The notes under the pieces were generated by a model. It was not told the origin of the DNA, did not search any database, and worked only from the letters and a program-made list of their open reading frames with translations. From DG-33 sp964345105 (GTDB lineage: Archaea > Hadarchaeota > Hadarchaeia > Hadarchaeales > Hadarchaeaceae): a DNA stretch of 46,781 nt. Each line of letters starts with the position of its first letter. Position 1 is the first letter of the stretch. The position numbers and the translations under genes are program-made. Shown here piece after piece: positions 17,448 through 25,847 of this stretch. The stretch lies in the NCBI GenBank assembly GCA_964345105.1, contig CAYFPZ010000063.1:1-46781 (forward strand), written 5' to 3'.

Positions 17448-18029
17448 TCAGCTTTTGCCCCGCGGTTTTCCAGCTAGTTTAAATAAGTCTGCTTTAGTAA
17501 CAATGCCGATCACTTTTCCATGTTCAACGACAACAATCGCCGGCTCATGTTCGAGTAGGGAGTAAACGACATCAATGTCGGTGTCCTTGCTCACGGTTGG
17601 GAATGAATTTTCCATTATCTCGCTGACGTTGCGTTTGAGCAGTCTGCCCATGTTTTCGCCCGAGGCAATCTTGTGCACAACTGTAGCTTCAGATATCGAG
17701 CCAACCTGCACTTCTTCATCAAGCACCGGAAGTTGCGAAATGTCGTATGATTTCATGAGGTGGATCGCTTTGTCTACACGGTCGTAGGACTTTACAGCTA
17801 CAATTGGCGAGGTCATTATTTGTCCAACAGTTGCGCGCTTCTCCATGGCAGTTGCTCGCTCAAGCGCTTTGGATATTTTTTCAAGAGTGGAGACACGAGG
17901 ATCAGCGGCTTTTGCCTCGATTTTCGCGATATAAGCTTGGGTCACGCCTGCGAGTTCTGCTAGTTGCGCTTGAGTTAGCCCGAGCCTCTTTCGCATCGCT
18001 TTAACCTCAGATAGCCGGAGTATCCGCAT
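17448..18029 (-). CDS. HTH-CBS domain transcriptional regulator
   Basis: 193 residues. An N-terminal XRE helix-turn-helix ('LGLTQAQLAELAGVTQAYIAKIE', about residues 15-37) is joined to two CBS repeats (about 65-120 and 130-185; 'VGQIMTSPIVAVKSYDRV' and 'VSEIMENSFPTVSKDTDI'). CBS pairs usually sense adenosyl compounds such as AMP, ATP or AdoMet. It is divergent from metK (AdoMet synthetase), so a link to AdoMet level is an attractive but untested idea. A TATA-like AAAAATATAA sits about 25-30 bp upstream of the ATG, suggesting a nearly leaderless mRNA. Confidence 0.85.
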   Translation of the reverse strand: MRILRLSEVKAMRKRLGLTQAQLAELAGVTQAYIAKIEAKAADPRVSTLEKISKALERATAMEKRATVGQIMTSPIVAVKSYDRVDKAIHLMKSYDISQLPVLDEEVQVGSISEATVVHKIASGENMGRLLKRNVSEIMENSFPTVSKDTDIDVVYSLLEHEPAIVVVEHGKVIGIVTKADLFKLAGKPRGKS

Positions 18030-18064
18030 AAAAATCGCCTATTCCTGTCAGTTATATTTTTAAC

Positions 18065-18080
18065 AAAACCTATAAATAGC
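18065..18080 (+). promoter_or_regulatory. Putative metK promoter (BRE/TATA)
   Basis: AAAACC followed by TATAAATAGC is a good archaeal BRE/TATA match. It lies about 35 bp before the metK TTG, which would give a short leader. It shares an 81-bp gap with the promoter of the divergent HTH-CBS regulator. Confidence 0.6.
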
Positions 18081-18110
18081 TAGCAGATTGAAAATCCGAA
18101 AGGCGTAAAC

Positions 18111-19322
18111 TTGGCGCGTAATATAATCGTTGAGGAGTTCAAGCAAATTCCTCTCGAAAAACAAAAATTGGAGATTGTTGAGCGAAAGGGCCTTGGGCAT
18201 CCTGATTCTATATGTGACGCGATTTTCGATCAAGTTTCAGTCGAGTTAAGTAAAGAGTATTTGAAAAAATTTGGCATGATCATGCACCACAATGCAGACA
18301 AGTCGCTGCTCGTCGCCGGAGAGGTTGAAACGAGATTTGGCGGCGGCGAAGTGAAGCAACCAATGCTTTTGATCTTCGGTGACCGAGCGACTGAAGAGGT
18401 TGAGGGGACCAAAATCCCGGTGAAGGATATCGCGATTCGTGCTGCGAAGAGCTGGATAAAAGAAAATTTGAGGTTTGTCGATCCGGAAAAACACATGCGC
18501 TACCAAGTCGAGTTTAAGCCTGGATCTGCGGCGCTAACGGACATCTTCAAGCGCAAGGGTAAAGTGCTTAGCGCTAATGACACCTCGGCCGCAGTCGGCT
18601 ACGCACCGATGACTTGGACAGAGCAGCTCGTGTTGAAGACCGAGCGCTACTTGAATTCTCCGGAGTTTAAAAAGGAATTTCCTGAGGCCGGCGAGGACGT
18701 CAAGGTGATGGGCTTTCGAAAGAACGAAGAGCTCCATCTAACTATTGGGGTGGCTTTCGTTGACCGATTCGTAGAGAGCGAGGACGATTACTTCAGAAAG
18801 AAGGAAGAAATCCTCAAGCGGCTATACTCATTCGTGAAAGGGAATTCCGTTCTCTCAAAGATCAAGCTCAACCTTAACACTCTCGATGTGCGTGGGCGGG
18901 GTGTCGGAGGAGCATACCTCACTGTGCTCGGAACGAGCGCTGATGGGGCGGACTCGGGCCAAGTTGGAAGGGGCAATCGTCCAAATGGCGTGATTCCGCT
19001 CAACCGCCATACGGGTTCGGAGGCGGCAGCTGGCAAGAACCCAGTGAGTCACGTGGGCAAAATTTACAATTTGCTCACACATCGAATCGCGAACGAGATT
19101 TACAGTCAAGTTTCAGGATTGGATGAGGTCTATGTTTGGATAGTTAGCCAAATAGGGAAATCTATCGATGAGCCAGCAATCGCAGCTGTTCGGGTCATCA
19201 CTAAGCCGGGCATCAAAATTGGGAGCGTCAGAAGGCAGATAATGGAAGTGGTGGACACAGAGCTTGAAAATATAGACAAATTCTGCATGAAGCTCGCCGA
19301 AGGAAAAATTCCGATTTGTTGA
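18111..19322 (+). CDS. metK: S-adenosylmethionine synthetase, archaeal type
   Basis: 403 residues, the archaeal MAT family (sometimes called mat), distinct from bacterial MetK. Recognisable stretches are 'VERKGLGHPDSICDAIFDQV' (ERKGxGHPDSxCD), 'HHNADKSLLVAGEVETRFGGG', 'RGVGGAYLTVLGTSADGADSGQVGRGNR' (GTSAxxGDxGxVGRGNR core) and 'GKNPVSHVGKIYN'. It makes AdoMet from ATP and methionine. The start is TTG at 18111 with GAAAGGCG upstream. Its stop is 4 bp from the next candidate start, so tgtA may be co-transcribed. Confidence 0.95.
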   Translation: MARNIIVEEFKQIPLEKQKLEIVERKGLGHPDSICDAIFDQVSVELSKEYLKKFGMIMHHNADKSLLVAGEVETRFGGGEVKQPMLLIFGDRATEEVEGTKIPVKDIAIRAAKSWIKENLRFVDPEKHMRYQVEFKPGSAALTDIFKRKGKVLSANDTSAAVGYAPMTWTEQLVLKTERYLNSPEFKKEFPEAGEDVKVMGFRKNEELHLTIGVAFVDRFVESEDDYFRKKEEILKRLYSFVKGNSVLSKIKLNLNTLDVRGRGVGGAYLTVLGTSADGADSGQVGRGNRPNGVIPLNRHTGSEAAAGKNPVSHVGKIYNLLTHRIANEIYSQVSGLDEVYVWIVSQIGKSIDEPAIAAVRVITKPGIKIGSVRRQIMEVVDTELENIDKFCMKLAEGKIPIC

Positions 19323-19325
19323 ATT

Positions 19326-20882
19326 TTGGATTTCAAGCGGAAGACCTTTGTGAGAATCATTCAAAGTTGTAGTGGTGATATTATTTTCCAAATCTTACAT
19401 CGCGATGGCATGGGTCGAGTGAGCAGACTTAGCACTCCACACGGCGATGTTACAACCCCGGCCCTTATGCCGGTCATCGATCCATCGGACGTAATTTTAT
19501 CACCCAACCAGATGCGTCGTGAGTTCGACGCCGAGCTAGTGATAACAAACGCCTACCTAACCCGTCGCTGCTTCGGAGAAAATGCGATTAAAAAGGGGAT
19601 TCACGGAGTTCTTGATTATGATGGCCCAATCGCAACCGATTCTGGAGGTTATCAGATTTTACGCTACGGGGGCGTGGATGTCGGCCCTGAGGAAATCGTG
19701 CGCTATCAAGACGCAATCGCCCCCGACATCGCGACTATCCTCGATGTTCCGACTGGTGTTCGAGCGACTAGGGAGCATGCGGCCGAGACGGTGCGAATAA
19801 CACTTGAGCGAGCCAAGCAGGCGGTCGAACTCAGGTCCAACCCTAAAGTGGTTTGGTGCGGCCCGGTGCAGGGGGGTCTCTTCAGCGAGTTGGTCGCTCA
19901 GAGCGCACGCGAGGTTGGGAAGCTCGACTTTCAACTGCACGCGATAGGAAGCCCTGTCGAGTTGCTAGAGGGATATCGTTATGCGGAGCTTGTCGATCTC
20001 GTCATGACTGCTAAGCAACACCTGCCACTAGATCGCCCTACGCATCTTTTCGGCGCCGGGCACCCCATGATGTTTGCGCTCGCCGTGGCGATGGGTTGTG
20101 ACCTCTTTGACTCCGCTGCATACGTGCTCTACGCGCGTGATGATCGTTACATGACATCGGAGGGAACCTTTCGTCTCGATGAGCTATCCTACCTACCATG
20201 TGAGTGCCCTGTTTGTGTGGCACATCTGCCCAATGAGTTCAGGCACATCTCGCAGGACGAGCGAATCAAGCTCTTGGCTAGGCATAACCTTCATGTAACT
20301 TTCGGCGAGCTGCGACGCATCCGCCAGGCGATTGTTGAGGGAAGTTTAGGGGCATATCTTGAGATGCGGTGTCGCGCTCATCCGCGGCTGCTTGAGGGGT
20401 TCCGGAGGCTGGTGAAGTATCGAGATTTCATCGAGCGGTTTGACCCCGTGACCAAACCATCAGCATTTTGCTATCTTGGTGAAGAATCTGTGGATCGTCC
20501 GGAGGTCGTGCGCCATAGAAGGAGGCTCGAGGAGCGTTATGATCCGCCTCCGCTGCCCATCCTAGCACTCCTACCGGCCTTTGAAGGCGAGCGCCCCAAG
20601 CTGGAGAAATTTGAGCAAACCCACCTCGTAAGACTCGTGCCCCCTTTCGGCATCGTTCCTGAGGAACTCGAGGAGGTTTACCCGCTCGGGCAATTTCAGA
20701 TACCTCGAGAACTTGACGCGATACAGATCAAATCAGTGACCGAGGCCCTTTCTCGCTTCTTCGAGCGGTACGGTGAACGCTACGAACGGGTTTTGCTGTT
20801 CAACGACGAGCGGCGATGGGGCAACGCACTCGTTGACGCATGCGAAAAAGTTGAGGAAAAACTAAAAACAATTCAACTCTGA
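19326..20882 (+). CDS. tgtA: Archaeosine tRNA-guanine transglycosylase
   Basis: Up to 518 residues. The TGT catalytic barrel has 'ATDSGGYQILRYG' with the catalytic Asp, 'GPVQGG', 'DSAAYVLYARDDRYMT' and the zinc site CECPVC followed by a His. It inserts preQ0 at position 15 of archaeal tRNA on the way to archaeosine. The C-terminal extension carries 'VPPFGIVPEELEEVYPLGQFQIP', seen in ArcTGT/ArcS proteins, but no terminal PUA domain is apparent. The N-terminus is uncertain: family similarity begins near 'IFQILHRDGMGRVSRL', and the TTG at 19326 or the GTG at 19350 could be the start. Confidence 0.92.
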   Translation: MDFKRKTFVRIIQSCSGDIIFQILHRDGMGRVSRLSTPHGDVTTPALMPVIDPSDVILSPNQMRREFDAELVITNAYLTRRCFGENAIKKGIHGVLDYDGPIATDSGGYQILRYGGVDVGPEEIVRYQDAIAPDIATILDVPTGVRATREHAAETVRITLERAKQAVELRSNPKVVWCGPVQGGLFSELVAQSAREVGKLDFQLHAIGSPVELLEGYRYAELVDLVMTAKQHLPLDRPTHLFGAGHPMMFALAVAMGCDLFDSAAYVLYARDDRYMTSEGTFRLDELSYLPCECPVCVAHLPNEFRHISQDERIKLLARHNLHVTFGELRRIRQAIVEGSLGAYLEMRCRAHPRLLEGFRRLVKYRDFIERFDPVTKPSAFCYLGEESVDRPEVVRHRRRLEERYDPPPLPILALLPAFEGERPKLEKFEQTHLVRLVPPFGIVPEELEEVYPLGQFQIPRELDAIQIKSVTEALSRFFERYGERYERVLLFNDERRWGNALVDACEKVEEKLKTIQL

Positions 20883-20955
20883 TGTGCAAAATTGAGCCCA
20901 CAAGAAATAAATAATCGAAGCGCCTAACAAATTCAGGCTGGATTGGTGATGAAGC

Positions 20956-21396
20956 GTGGACAGCGTCGACATAAAACTTTTGAAAATGTTGAACAACGAC
21001 GCACACGTTCCGCTGCGCAAAATGGGGCGCGAGGTCGGCCTAAGCACTTCAGGGGTGAGGCGGCGAATTAAGCAACTAGAGCGCTCCGGCCTGATTAAAC
21101 AATACTCAGCACTGATAGACCCTAGAAAATTCGGCTATGGAGTGATGGCTTTCGTCAGCGTTGATGTCGATAGTAGGAGCATGCGCGAGCTCGTTCGTTC
21201 TTTGTCGCGCTGCCACCAAGTATGTGAACTCCATCACACGACAGGAGGTCATGGATTAATGATGAAGATACGTGCCCGCGATGTAGAAAGCCTGAAGAAG
21301 TTTGTCGATGACCGCATCCAATCCCTTGACTCGGTAAAGAGCGTCCAGACCATCGTGGCAATGGAAACCGTCAAGGAAACCATCTTGAATCTCTAG
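20956..21396 (+). CDS. Lrp/AsnC family transcriptional regulator
   Basis: 146 residues. A winged helix-turn-helix fills residues 1-55 ('DSVDIKLLKMLNNDAHVPLRKMGREVGLSTSGVRRRI', with the usual LD..LL..L..DAR.P...L core). A RAM/ACT-like effector domain follows (about 65-146) with a 'TTGGHGLMMKIRARDVESLKKFV' segment. These proteins bind amino acids and control related genes. Start is a GTG at 20956. It is followed after 8 bp by a small gene and then ribose-1,5-bisphosphate isomerase. Its targets cannot be told from the window. Confidence 0.88.
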   Translation: MDSVDIKLLKMLNNDAHVPLRKMGREVGLSTSGVRRRIKQLERSGLIKQYSALIDPRKFGYGVMAFVSVDVDSRSMRELVRSLSRCHQVCELHHTTGGHGLMMKIRARDVESLKKFVDDRIQSLDSVKSVQTIVAMETVKETILNL

Positions 21397-21404
21397 GTGC
21401 TAAG

Positions 21405-21635
21405 ATGCAAGAAGCCGAGGCAAAACTCGTTCGAGATTCATTTTCATCGGTTATGCCTTATCTTGCGTACCCTCAGGAGCTCCGAAGCTTGATTGAGCGG
21501 ACGCTTGGCGAGAGCGCGAGCATCGAGGAATTCATCGAGGGGCTCAAACGAAGTATTTCTGAGAAAGTGGATACTACACGCAAAACGGATGAACAGATTT
21601 TCCTGAATGAGTTGCGCCGCCGCCTTCCTAAATAA
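21405..21635 (+). CDS. Small hypothetical protein
   Basis: 76 residues, charged and probably alpha-helical ('LVRDSFSSVMPYLAYPQEL', 'EFIEGLKRSISEKVD'). ATG start lies 8 bp after the Lrp-type regulator's stop and 24 bp before the next gene region, so it is probably in the same transcript. No motif, signal peptide or membrane segment. I do not recognise the family. Codon use looks like that of its neighbours, which supports it being a real gene. Confidence 0.55.
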   Translation: MQEAEAKLVRDSFSSVMPYLAYPQELRSLIERTLGESASIEEFIEGLKRSISEKVDTTRKTDEQIFLNELRRRLPK

Positions 21636-21673
21636 AATCTAAATTAGTTTAAGTTTGGGTGAGGATATATAAA

Positions 21674-22633
21674 TTGAGGAAGCCTATGGTACGCGCTGAA
21701 ATCAAGCAAATCGCGCAGGATATTCGAACGATGCACATACGTGGCGCTGGCAGAATCGCTCGCGCTGCGGCTCGAGCCTTAAAACTTGTTGCAAAGACGA
21801 GCCGAGCTAAGACACCTGCCGAGTTCACGAGGGAGCTCAGTCGCGTTTCAGAACTTTTGCTGGCAACTCGACCGACCGCGGTTTCGTTGTCAAACGCTGT
21901 CCGCTGCGTCATGCTGGATGTGAAGCGAGCAAAAGAGTTAGATGTTCAAACTCTACGGAGGGCTGTCATTTCTCGCGCGGACGAGTTCATTCGCGATTCA
22001 AGGGGAGCCGTCGAGCAGATAGGCGAGATAGGCGCGCGTCGCATCTCTGATGGTGACATAATACTCACCCACTGCAACAGCGATTGTGCGCTCGCGATAA
22101 TCAAGGCGGCTTTCAAACAGGGCAAGCACATCCAAACATTCGTTACAGAGTCCCGTCCGATGCGGCAGGGCTTAATAAGCGTGCGAGAGCTGAGGAAAGT
22201 TGGAGTTCCCACTACACTCATCGTCGATTCGGCTGTGCGCCATTTTATCCGGGATATCGACAAGATAATCGTTGGTGCGGACAGCATCGCGGCGAATGGG
22301 GCGGTGGTCAACAAGATAGGGACTTCCCAAATCGCCCTCATCGCTCACGAAGCTCGAGTGTTATTTTTCGTTGCTGCAGAGAGCTATAAATTCCACCCTG
22401 AGACGCTCGTAGGGAGGCTGGTAGAGATTGAAGAGCGTTCGCCCAAGGAGATTATTAATCCTAGGCGCTTTCCGGGCGTGAAAATCCGCAATCCAGTCTT
22501 CGACGTCACGCCGCCAGAGTACATAGATCTTATCATAACCGAGCGCGGCATAATTCCACCGTCAGCGGCTTACACGGTGATTCAGGAACTCTTCGAGTGG
22601 AAGCTTGGAGAAAATGAATCTAAACCCATTTGA
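21674..22633 (+). CDS. Ribose-1,5-bisphosphate isomerase (aIF2B-like)
   Basis: About 319 residues of the eIF2B/MTNA superfamily. The match to archaeal R15P isomerase includes 'THCNSDCALAIIKAAFKQGK' (catalytic Cys in HCNSDC), 'ESRPMRQGL' and 'KIIVGADSIAANGAVVNKIGT' (Asp and substrate loop). In archaea it converts ribose-1,5-bisphosphate to ribulose-1,5-bisphosphate in the AMP pathway ending in type III RuBisCO. The GTG at 21659 lies inside the GGGTGAGG ribosome-binding site, so I chose the TTG at 21674; an ATG at 21686 is also possible. RuBisCO and AMP phosphorylase are not in the window. Confidence 0.87.
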   Translation: MRKPMVRAEIKQIAQDIRTMHIRGAGRIARAAARALKLVAKTSRAKTPAEFTRELSRVSELLLATRPTAVSLSNAVRCVMLDVKRAKELDVQTLRRAVISRADEFIRDSRGAVEQIGEIGARRISDGDIILTHCNSDCALAIIKAAFKQGKHIQTFVTESRPMRQGLISVRELRKVGVPTTLIVDSAVRHFIRDIDKIIVGADSIAANGAVVNKIGTSQIALIAHEARVLFFVAAESYKFHPETLVGRLVEIEERSPKEIINPRRFPGVKIRNPVFDVTPPEYIDLIITERGIIPPSAAYTVIQELFEWKLGENESKPI

Positions 22634-22847
22634 GTTAAATCTCCATTTCTAAGGATTCTAAGATTAATCTTGGGCTGGGGAATTACGATTTTTGCGGGTT
22701 CTAAGATGGCTGCTCTGGAAAATTCCTTAAAAGTATAAAAAAATTTTCTGGGATGAGATGAGAATTTGTCCCTATTTTTACAAAAATTTTCTTAACCTTT
22801 GCGTGATTTTCTTCGGCATGTTCAATGCTTTTTTTCACCAGCTTTTT
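22634..22847. other. 214-bp intergenic region, convergent genes
   Basis: AT-rich gap between two converging genes. It contains T-rich runs such as 'CCCTATTTTTAC' and 'TTTTTTTC' (near 22829-22837) that could serve as archaeal terminators. I looked for a tRNA or snoRNA-like structure and saw none. A partial repeat 'GGATTCTAAGATTAA' / 'GGGTTCTAAGATGGC' (about 22654 and 22696) is short and unexplained. Confidence 0.4.
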
Positions 22848-23777
22848 TCACTGCTGCGACAAGGAGAGAAGCTGCATACGTGTATCGGAAAGTTTTCGTG
22901 CAATGAGTTCCGCTACTCTCATCATCACCAGATATCCCCGGCGGCGATTTTTTTTGAAGATTTTATCTACCAATTCATCAGCGACAATGGTAACAACTTT
23001 CACCTTGTCCAAACAGTGCGCGTGAGTGGTGAACTTGCGGGTGCGAAGTAGAGAGGGATAACCAAAAAGCCTACCCTTGGTCATTGTATAGACGGGAATT
23101 CTCTTTCCCGGGTAAATTTCTATTTCTATGGAAATCCTTCCTTCTAAAGGCATGTATATTTTTTCTGCTTTGTCACCCTCTTTGAAAATCAAGTCACCTT
23201 GTTCGAACTCCTCGACTTTTGCCAGCTTGGCGATGTCTTTCAGTTCTTCCAGTGTTAAAAATTCAAAAATATCCATTCCCTTCAAAATTTCCGGTTTGAC
23301 TGCCATCTTACCCTCTTTTTGGTTGTTTATTTCTTTTAAAACTTTTTCGGCTAGAGCAGGCAATTTTTCTTCGATGGTTTTGCTCAATCTGTCGCCCCAT
23401 GAGACTTCCTTTGGTTGTATACCGACAATTCTCACGTTTTTAAAATCGTAACCAATTTTCTTGCCCACCTTTATGACATCGATTAAATCAATTTCATGCA
23501 GTGAAAATTTCTCGCTGCTTGGCATGGAGAGGACCTGATTGGCGTCAAAGCTAGCAATATAACCAGGTTCTTTTCCCATATCCGCGGCGTCCACTAACAC
23601 TACCTTTTCAAAGCCCTTTATCTCCTCCAGAAACTCGAATCCAAGGGTAGCTCCATCTACAAGTTTTATCCTATTGCCCAGCCCTCTACTCTTCAAGTAC
23701 TCAACACACCTTACACCCACACCTTCATCTTTCAGTAGGAGATTTCCTAGGCCGATGATGAGTTTGCTCTTATTCAA
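22848..23777 (-). CDS. Hydrogenase maturation protease fused to a cyclic-nucleotide-binding (CRP-like) domain
   Basis: About 309 residues. Residues 1 to about 150 are a HycI/HyaD-type endopeptidase: 'IIGLGNLLLKDEGVGVRCVEYL', 'VVLVDAADMG' and 'SLHEIDLIDVIK' give the acidic, Asp and His nickel ligands. It trims the large subunit C-terminus once nickel is in. Residues about 160-290 form a cNMP-binding jelly roll ('LAKVEEFEQGDLIFKEGDKAEKIYMPLEGRISIEI', core QGDxIFKEGDxAxxxYxxLxGxxxI). There is no DNA-binding helix-turn-helix at the end. It overlaps hydA. The TTG at 23777 fits AAAGGT spacing better than the TTG at 23786. Confidence 0.87.
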   Translation of the reverse strand: MNKSKLIIGLGNLLLKDEGVGVRCVEYLKSRGLGNRIKLVDGATLGFEFLEEIKGFEKVVLVDAADMGKEPGYIASFDANQVLSMPSSEKFSLHEIDLIDVIKVGKKIGYDFKNVRIVGIQPKEVSWGDRLSKTIEEKLPALAEKVLKEINNQKEGKMAVKPEILKGMDIFEFLTLEELKDIAKLAKVEEFEQGDLIFKEGDKAEKIYMPLEGRISIEIEIYPGKRIPVYTMTKGRLFGYPSLLRTRKFTTHAHCLDKVKVVTIVADELVDKIFKKNRRRGYLVMMRVAELIARKLSDTRMQLLSLSQQ

Positions 23778-25101
23778 CGAAATCAACCTTTAACATATGA
23801 GTTGAACATGAAATACATGGGTCATAAGCTCTGAGTAGCATCTCCAATAAAAGGGTGATCTCCTTTTTTTGTCTGTTTAGTATCTCCGGTACCAATTTCC
23901 TCATATCTTCTTCAATGTTGGCCAAATTTTGAGCCGTTGGGATAATGCATTTTGCCGATTCGATCAGACCGCGGTCATTAAATTTGTACTCGTGGATTAG
24001 TAGCCCTCTGGGGGCCTCAACCACGCCGACACCCCAACTTTTCTTAATGTTAGGAAGTTTTACCGACCAACCCGCGATAGGGGGTCGTTCCTCCCTCTCA
24101 TCCTTTATCCCCCGCGATAATAACTCCTCGATCAATTCTACCATGGACTCCAAACAATGTACGAGTTCAACTATCTGGGCGAAAGTTATGTGGTAAGGAT
24201 TGTAGCTTAGGGTCTCCAATCCAAGTTCTTCTGCTGTTTTCCTCGCCTTTGGCATCAGTTGCCTAAAGTTGTTGTTGAATCTGGAAAGAGCACCTACCAT
24301 GTACGGTTTGACAGGGCCGAATGCATGCTTTGCCGTGGAATAATCAACGACATGTTCGGTTATTTTGAGTTTGTAATCCCTTTGTTTATATTCGCCCGTT
24401 TCAGAAGATCTTATCGCCCCATCGTTGAATGCGTACTCATCGGGATGGGTCAAACACACGTAGTCGGTTTTCCTTTCAAATTGAGGGACTTTCAATTTAG
24501 AGAAAAATTCGACTGTTTTTGGAACATCTTTTTCTAAAAATTGCTTTATTTTGGAGAGTAGTTCCCGCATTTGGTCCTTGGTAACCAAGTTGGTGAAACC
24601 GTCCACGGTCATGGAGATAGGATGGGTATGCCGACCCGTGATTGCATCACAGATATCGTGGGCAAGTTTTTTCCAGTTGATAGCTGTTTTCACAACCTCC
24701 GGAGAGGTAGAGGCCAGAGGAATTACTGAGGGTGTCCCCACAAAATCGGGGGCAGCAAGGAAGAAGCAGTGAAGGGCATGAGAATCTATAATTTCAGCCG
24801 CTGTTAAAATTTTCCTTAAGGTCTCCGTTTGCCAAGTGGGTTTAATGCCCAATGCATCTTCAATTGCTTTTATGGAGGCATTCGTGTGTGATATAGCGCA
24901 GATGCCACAGATACGGCTGGCGATGTGAACGGCTTCAGAAAAACGCCGGTCGGCCAACATCGCCTCAAAAAAGCGAGGTGACTCGACAATTTCGAGTTTG
25001 ACCTCTTTCAACTCCCCTCTTTTTACATCTACCACGATGTTCCCGTGGCCTTCAACTCTGGCGATGTGATGGACATAAACGCTGATATTTTTTCCACTCA
25101 T
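23770..25101 (-). CDS. hydA: Group 3b [NiFe] hydrogenase large (alpha) subunit
   Basis: 443 residues. The two Ni-binding motifs are RICGIC (about residues 62-67, followed by AISHTNAS) and, at the end, DPCISCSTH. After the His there remains MLKVDFVE, the short tail expected to be removed by the protease encoded just downstream. Order and sequence fit the soluble sulfhydrogenase/NADP-linked group 3b enzymes of Pyrococcus (hydB-G-D-A). The ATG overlaps the hydD stop by 4 bp. The enzyme would exchange H2 with NAD(P)H and may also reduce polysulfide; that activity is inferred from the family. Confidence 0.94.
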   Translation of the reverse strand: MSGKNISVYVHHIARVEGHGNIVVDVKRGELKEVKLEIVESPRFFEAMLADRRFSEAVHIASRICGICAISHTNASIKAIEDALGIKPTWQTETLRKILTAAEIIDSHALHCFFLAAPDFVGTPSVIPLASTSPEVVKTAINWKKLAHDICDAITGRHTHPISMTVDGFTNLVTKDQMRELLSKIKQFLEKDVPKTVEFFSKLKVPQFERKTDYVCLTHPDEYAFNDGAIRSSETGEYKQRDYKLKITEHVVDYSTAKHAFGPVKPYMVGALSRFNNNFRQLMPKARKTAEELGLETLSYNPYHITFAQIVELVHCLESMVELIEELLSRGIKDEREERPPIAGWSVKLPNIKKSWGVGVVEAPRGLLIHEYKFNDRGLIESAKCIIPTAQNLANIEEDMRKLVPEILNRQKKEITLLLEMLLRAYDPCISCSTHMLKVDFVE

Positions 25102-25847
25102 CTTCCCAACCCAATCAACCCGTTGTACATGCGATAAAACCTCAACTTATCTTCGGTAGATATCCCATACTCCTCCAAGACCTCCTCGAAAGCGTCCAAA
25201 TTGGGGTCGGGGATTAGTCCTCGACATCCTTCACAGGCATTCCCCACCGATGGACAGGCCGCCCCGCAACCTGCTCTTGTTATCGGCCCCATGCAAACGA
25301 TAGTGTTCGGTTTATGGTATAGGCAGACATTTCCTTTCATTTTACACTCAACGCAGACAGGATAATCTGGGACAAAAGGCTTCATGCCATTTAAAATGGA
25401 GGTTGTAATACGCAAAAACTCCTTTTTATCGATGGGACACTCCGGGATAAAGTAATCTACCTTAATGACGGCATCTACGGGCTGGGCCAATATGGAATCA
25501 AAAACCCATGCCTTATCTCCGTAGACTCTCTTTCTGACTTCTAGCTGATTGTGAAAGTTTTTAATGGCGTTGACTCCAGCGATATGAGCACATGCGCCCA
25601 ACGCTACACATATTTTTGCCCTCTTTCTAATCTCCCTGACCCTTTCTATATCTTGAGAAGTGGAAATCGAGCCCTCAATGAAAGCTATATCGTAATCCTG
25701 TCCCTTGTAACTAGATGCCTCACGGAAGTTAACGATATCCACAGATTTGAAAAGATCCAGAAGTTTGTCCCCCAAGGAAAGGACGGTTAATTGACATCCT
25801 TCGCAGCAGGTGAATTCAAAAAATGCCACTTTTGGTTTTTTCATCAT
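25098..25847 (-). CDS. hydD: Group 3b [NiFe] hydrogenase small (delta) subunit
   Basis: 249 residues, an electron-transfer small subunit. 'EFTCCEGCQLTVLSLGD' has the proximal cluster CxxC, and 'CVALGACAHIAGV' and 'ECPIDKKEFL' provide the further ligands. The C-terminal half is rich in cysteines ('CVECKMKGNVC', 'CMGPITRAGCGAACPSVGNACEGC'), giving two more 4Fe-4S clusters. There is no Tat signal, so it is cytoplasmic. ATG start overlaps the hydG stop by 4 bp. Confidence 0.93.
   Translation of the reverse strand: MMKKPKVAFFEFTCCEGCQLTVLSLGDKLLDLFKSVDIVNFREASSYKGQDYDIAFIEGSISTSQDIERVREIRKRAKICVALGACAHIAGVNAIKNFHNQLEVRKRVYGDKAWVFDSILAQPVDAVIKVDYFIPECPIDKKEFLRITTSILNGMKPFVPDYPVCVECKMKGNVCLYHKPNTIVCMGPITRAGCGAACPSVGNACEGCRGLIPDPNLDAFEEVLEEYGISTEDKLRFYRMYNGLIGLGR

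Noticed and set aside
18030..18110. SAM riboswitch before metK
   Set aside because: The leader after the TATA element is only about 10 nt, too short for a riboswitch.
22634..22847. Possible tRNA or other RNA gene in the convergent gap
   Set aside because: No cloverleaf, T-loop or snoRNA box sequence could be found by reading both strands.
23770..23800. C-terminal extension of the hydrogenase large subunit beyond DPCxxC as a frameshift
   Set aside because: A short tail after the His is the normal substrate of the maturation protease, whose gene overlaps it.
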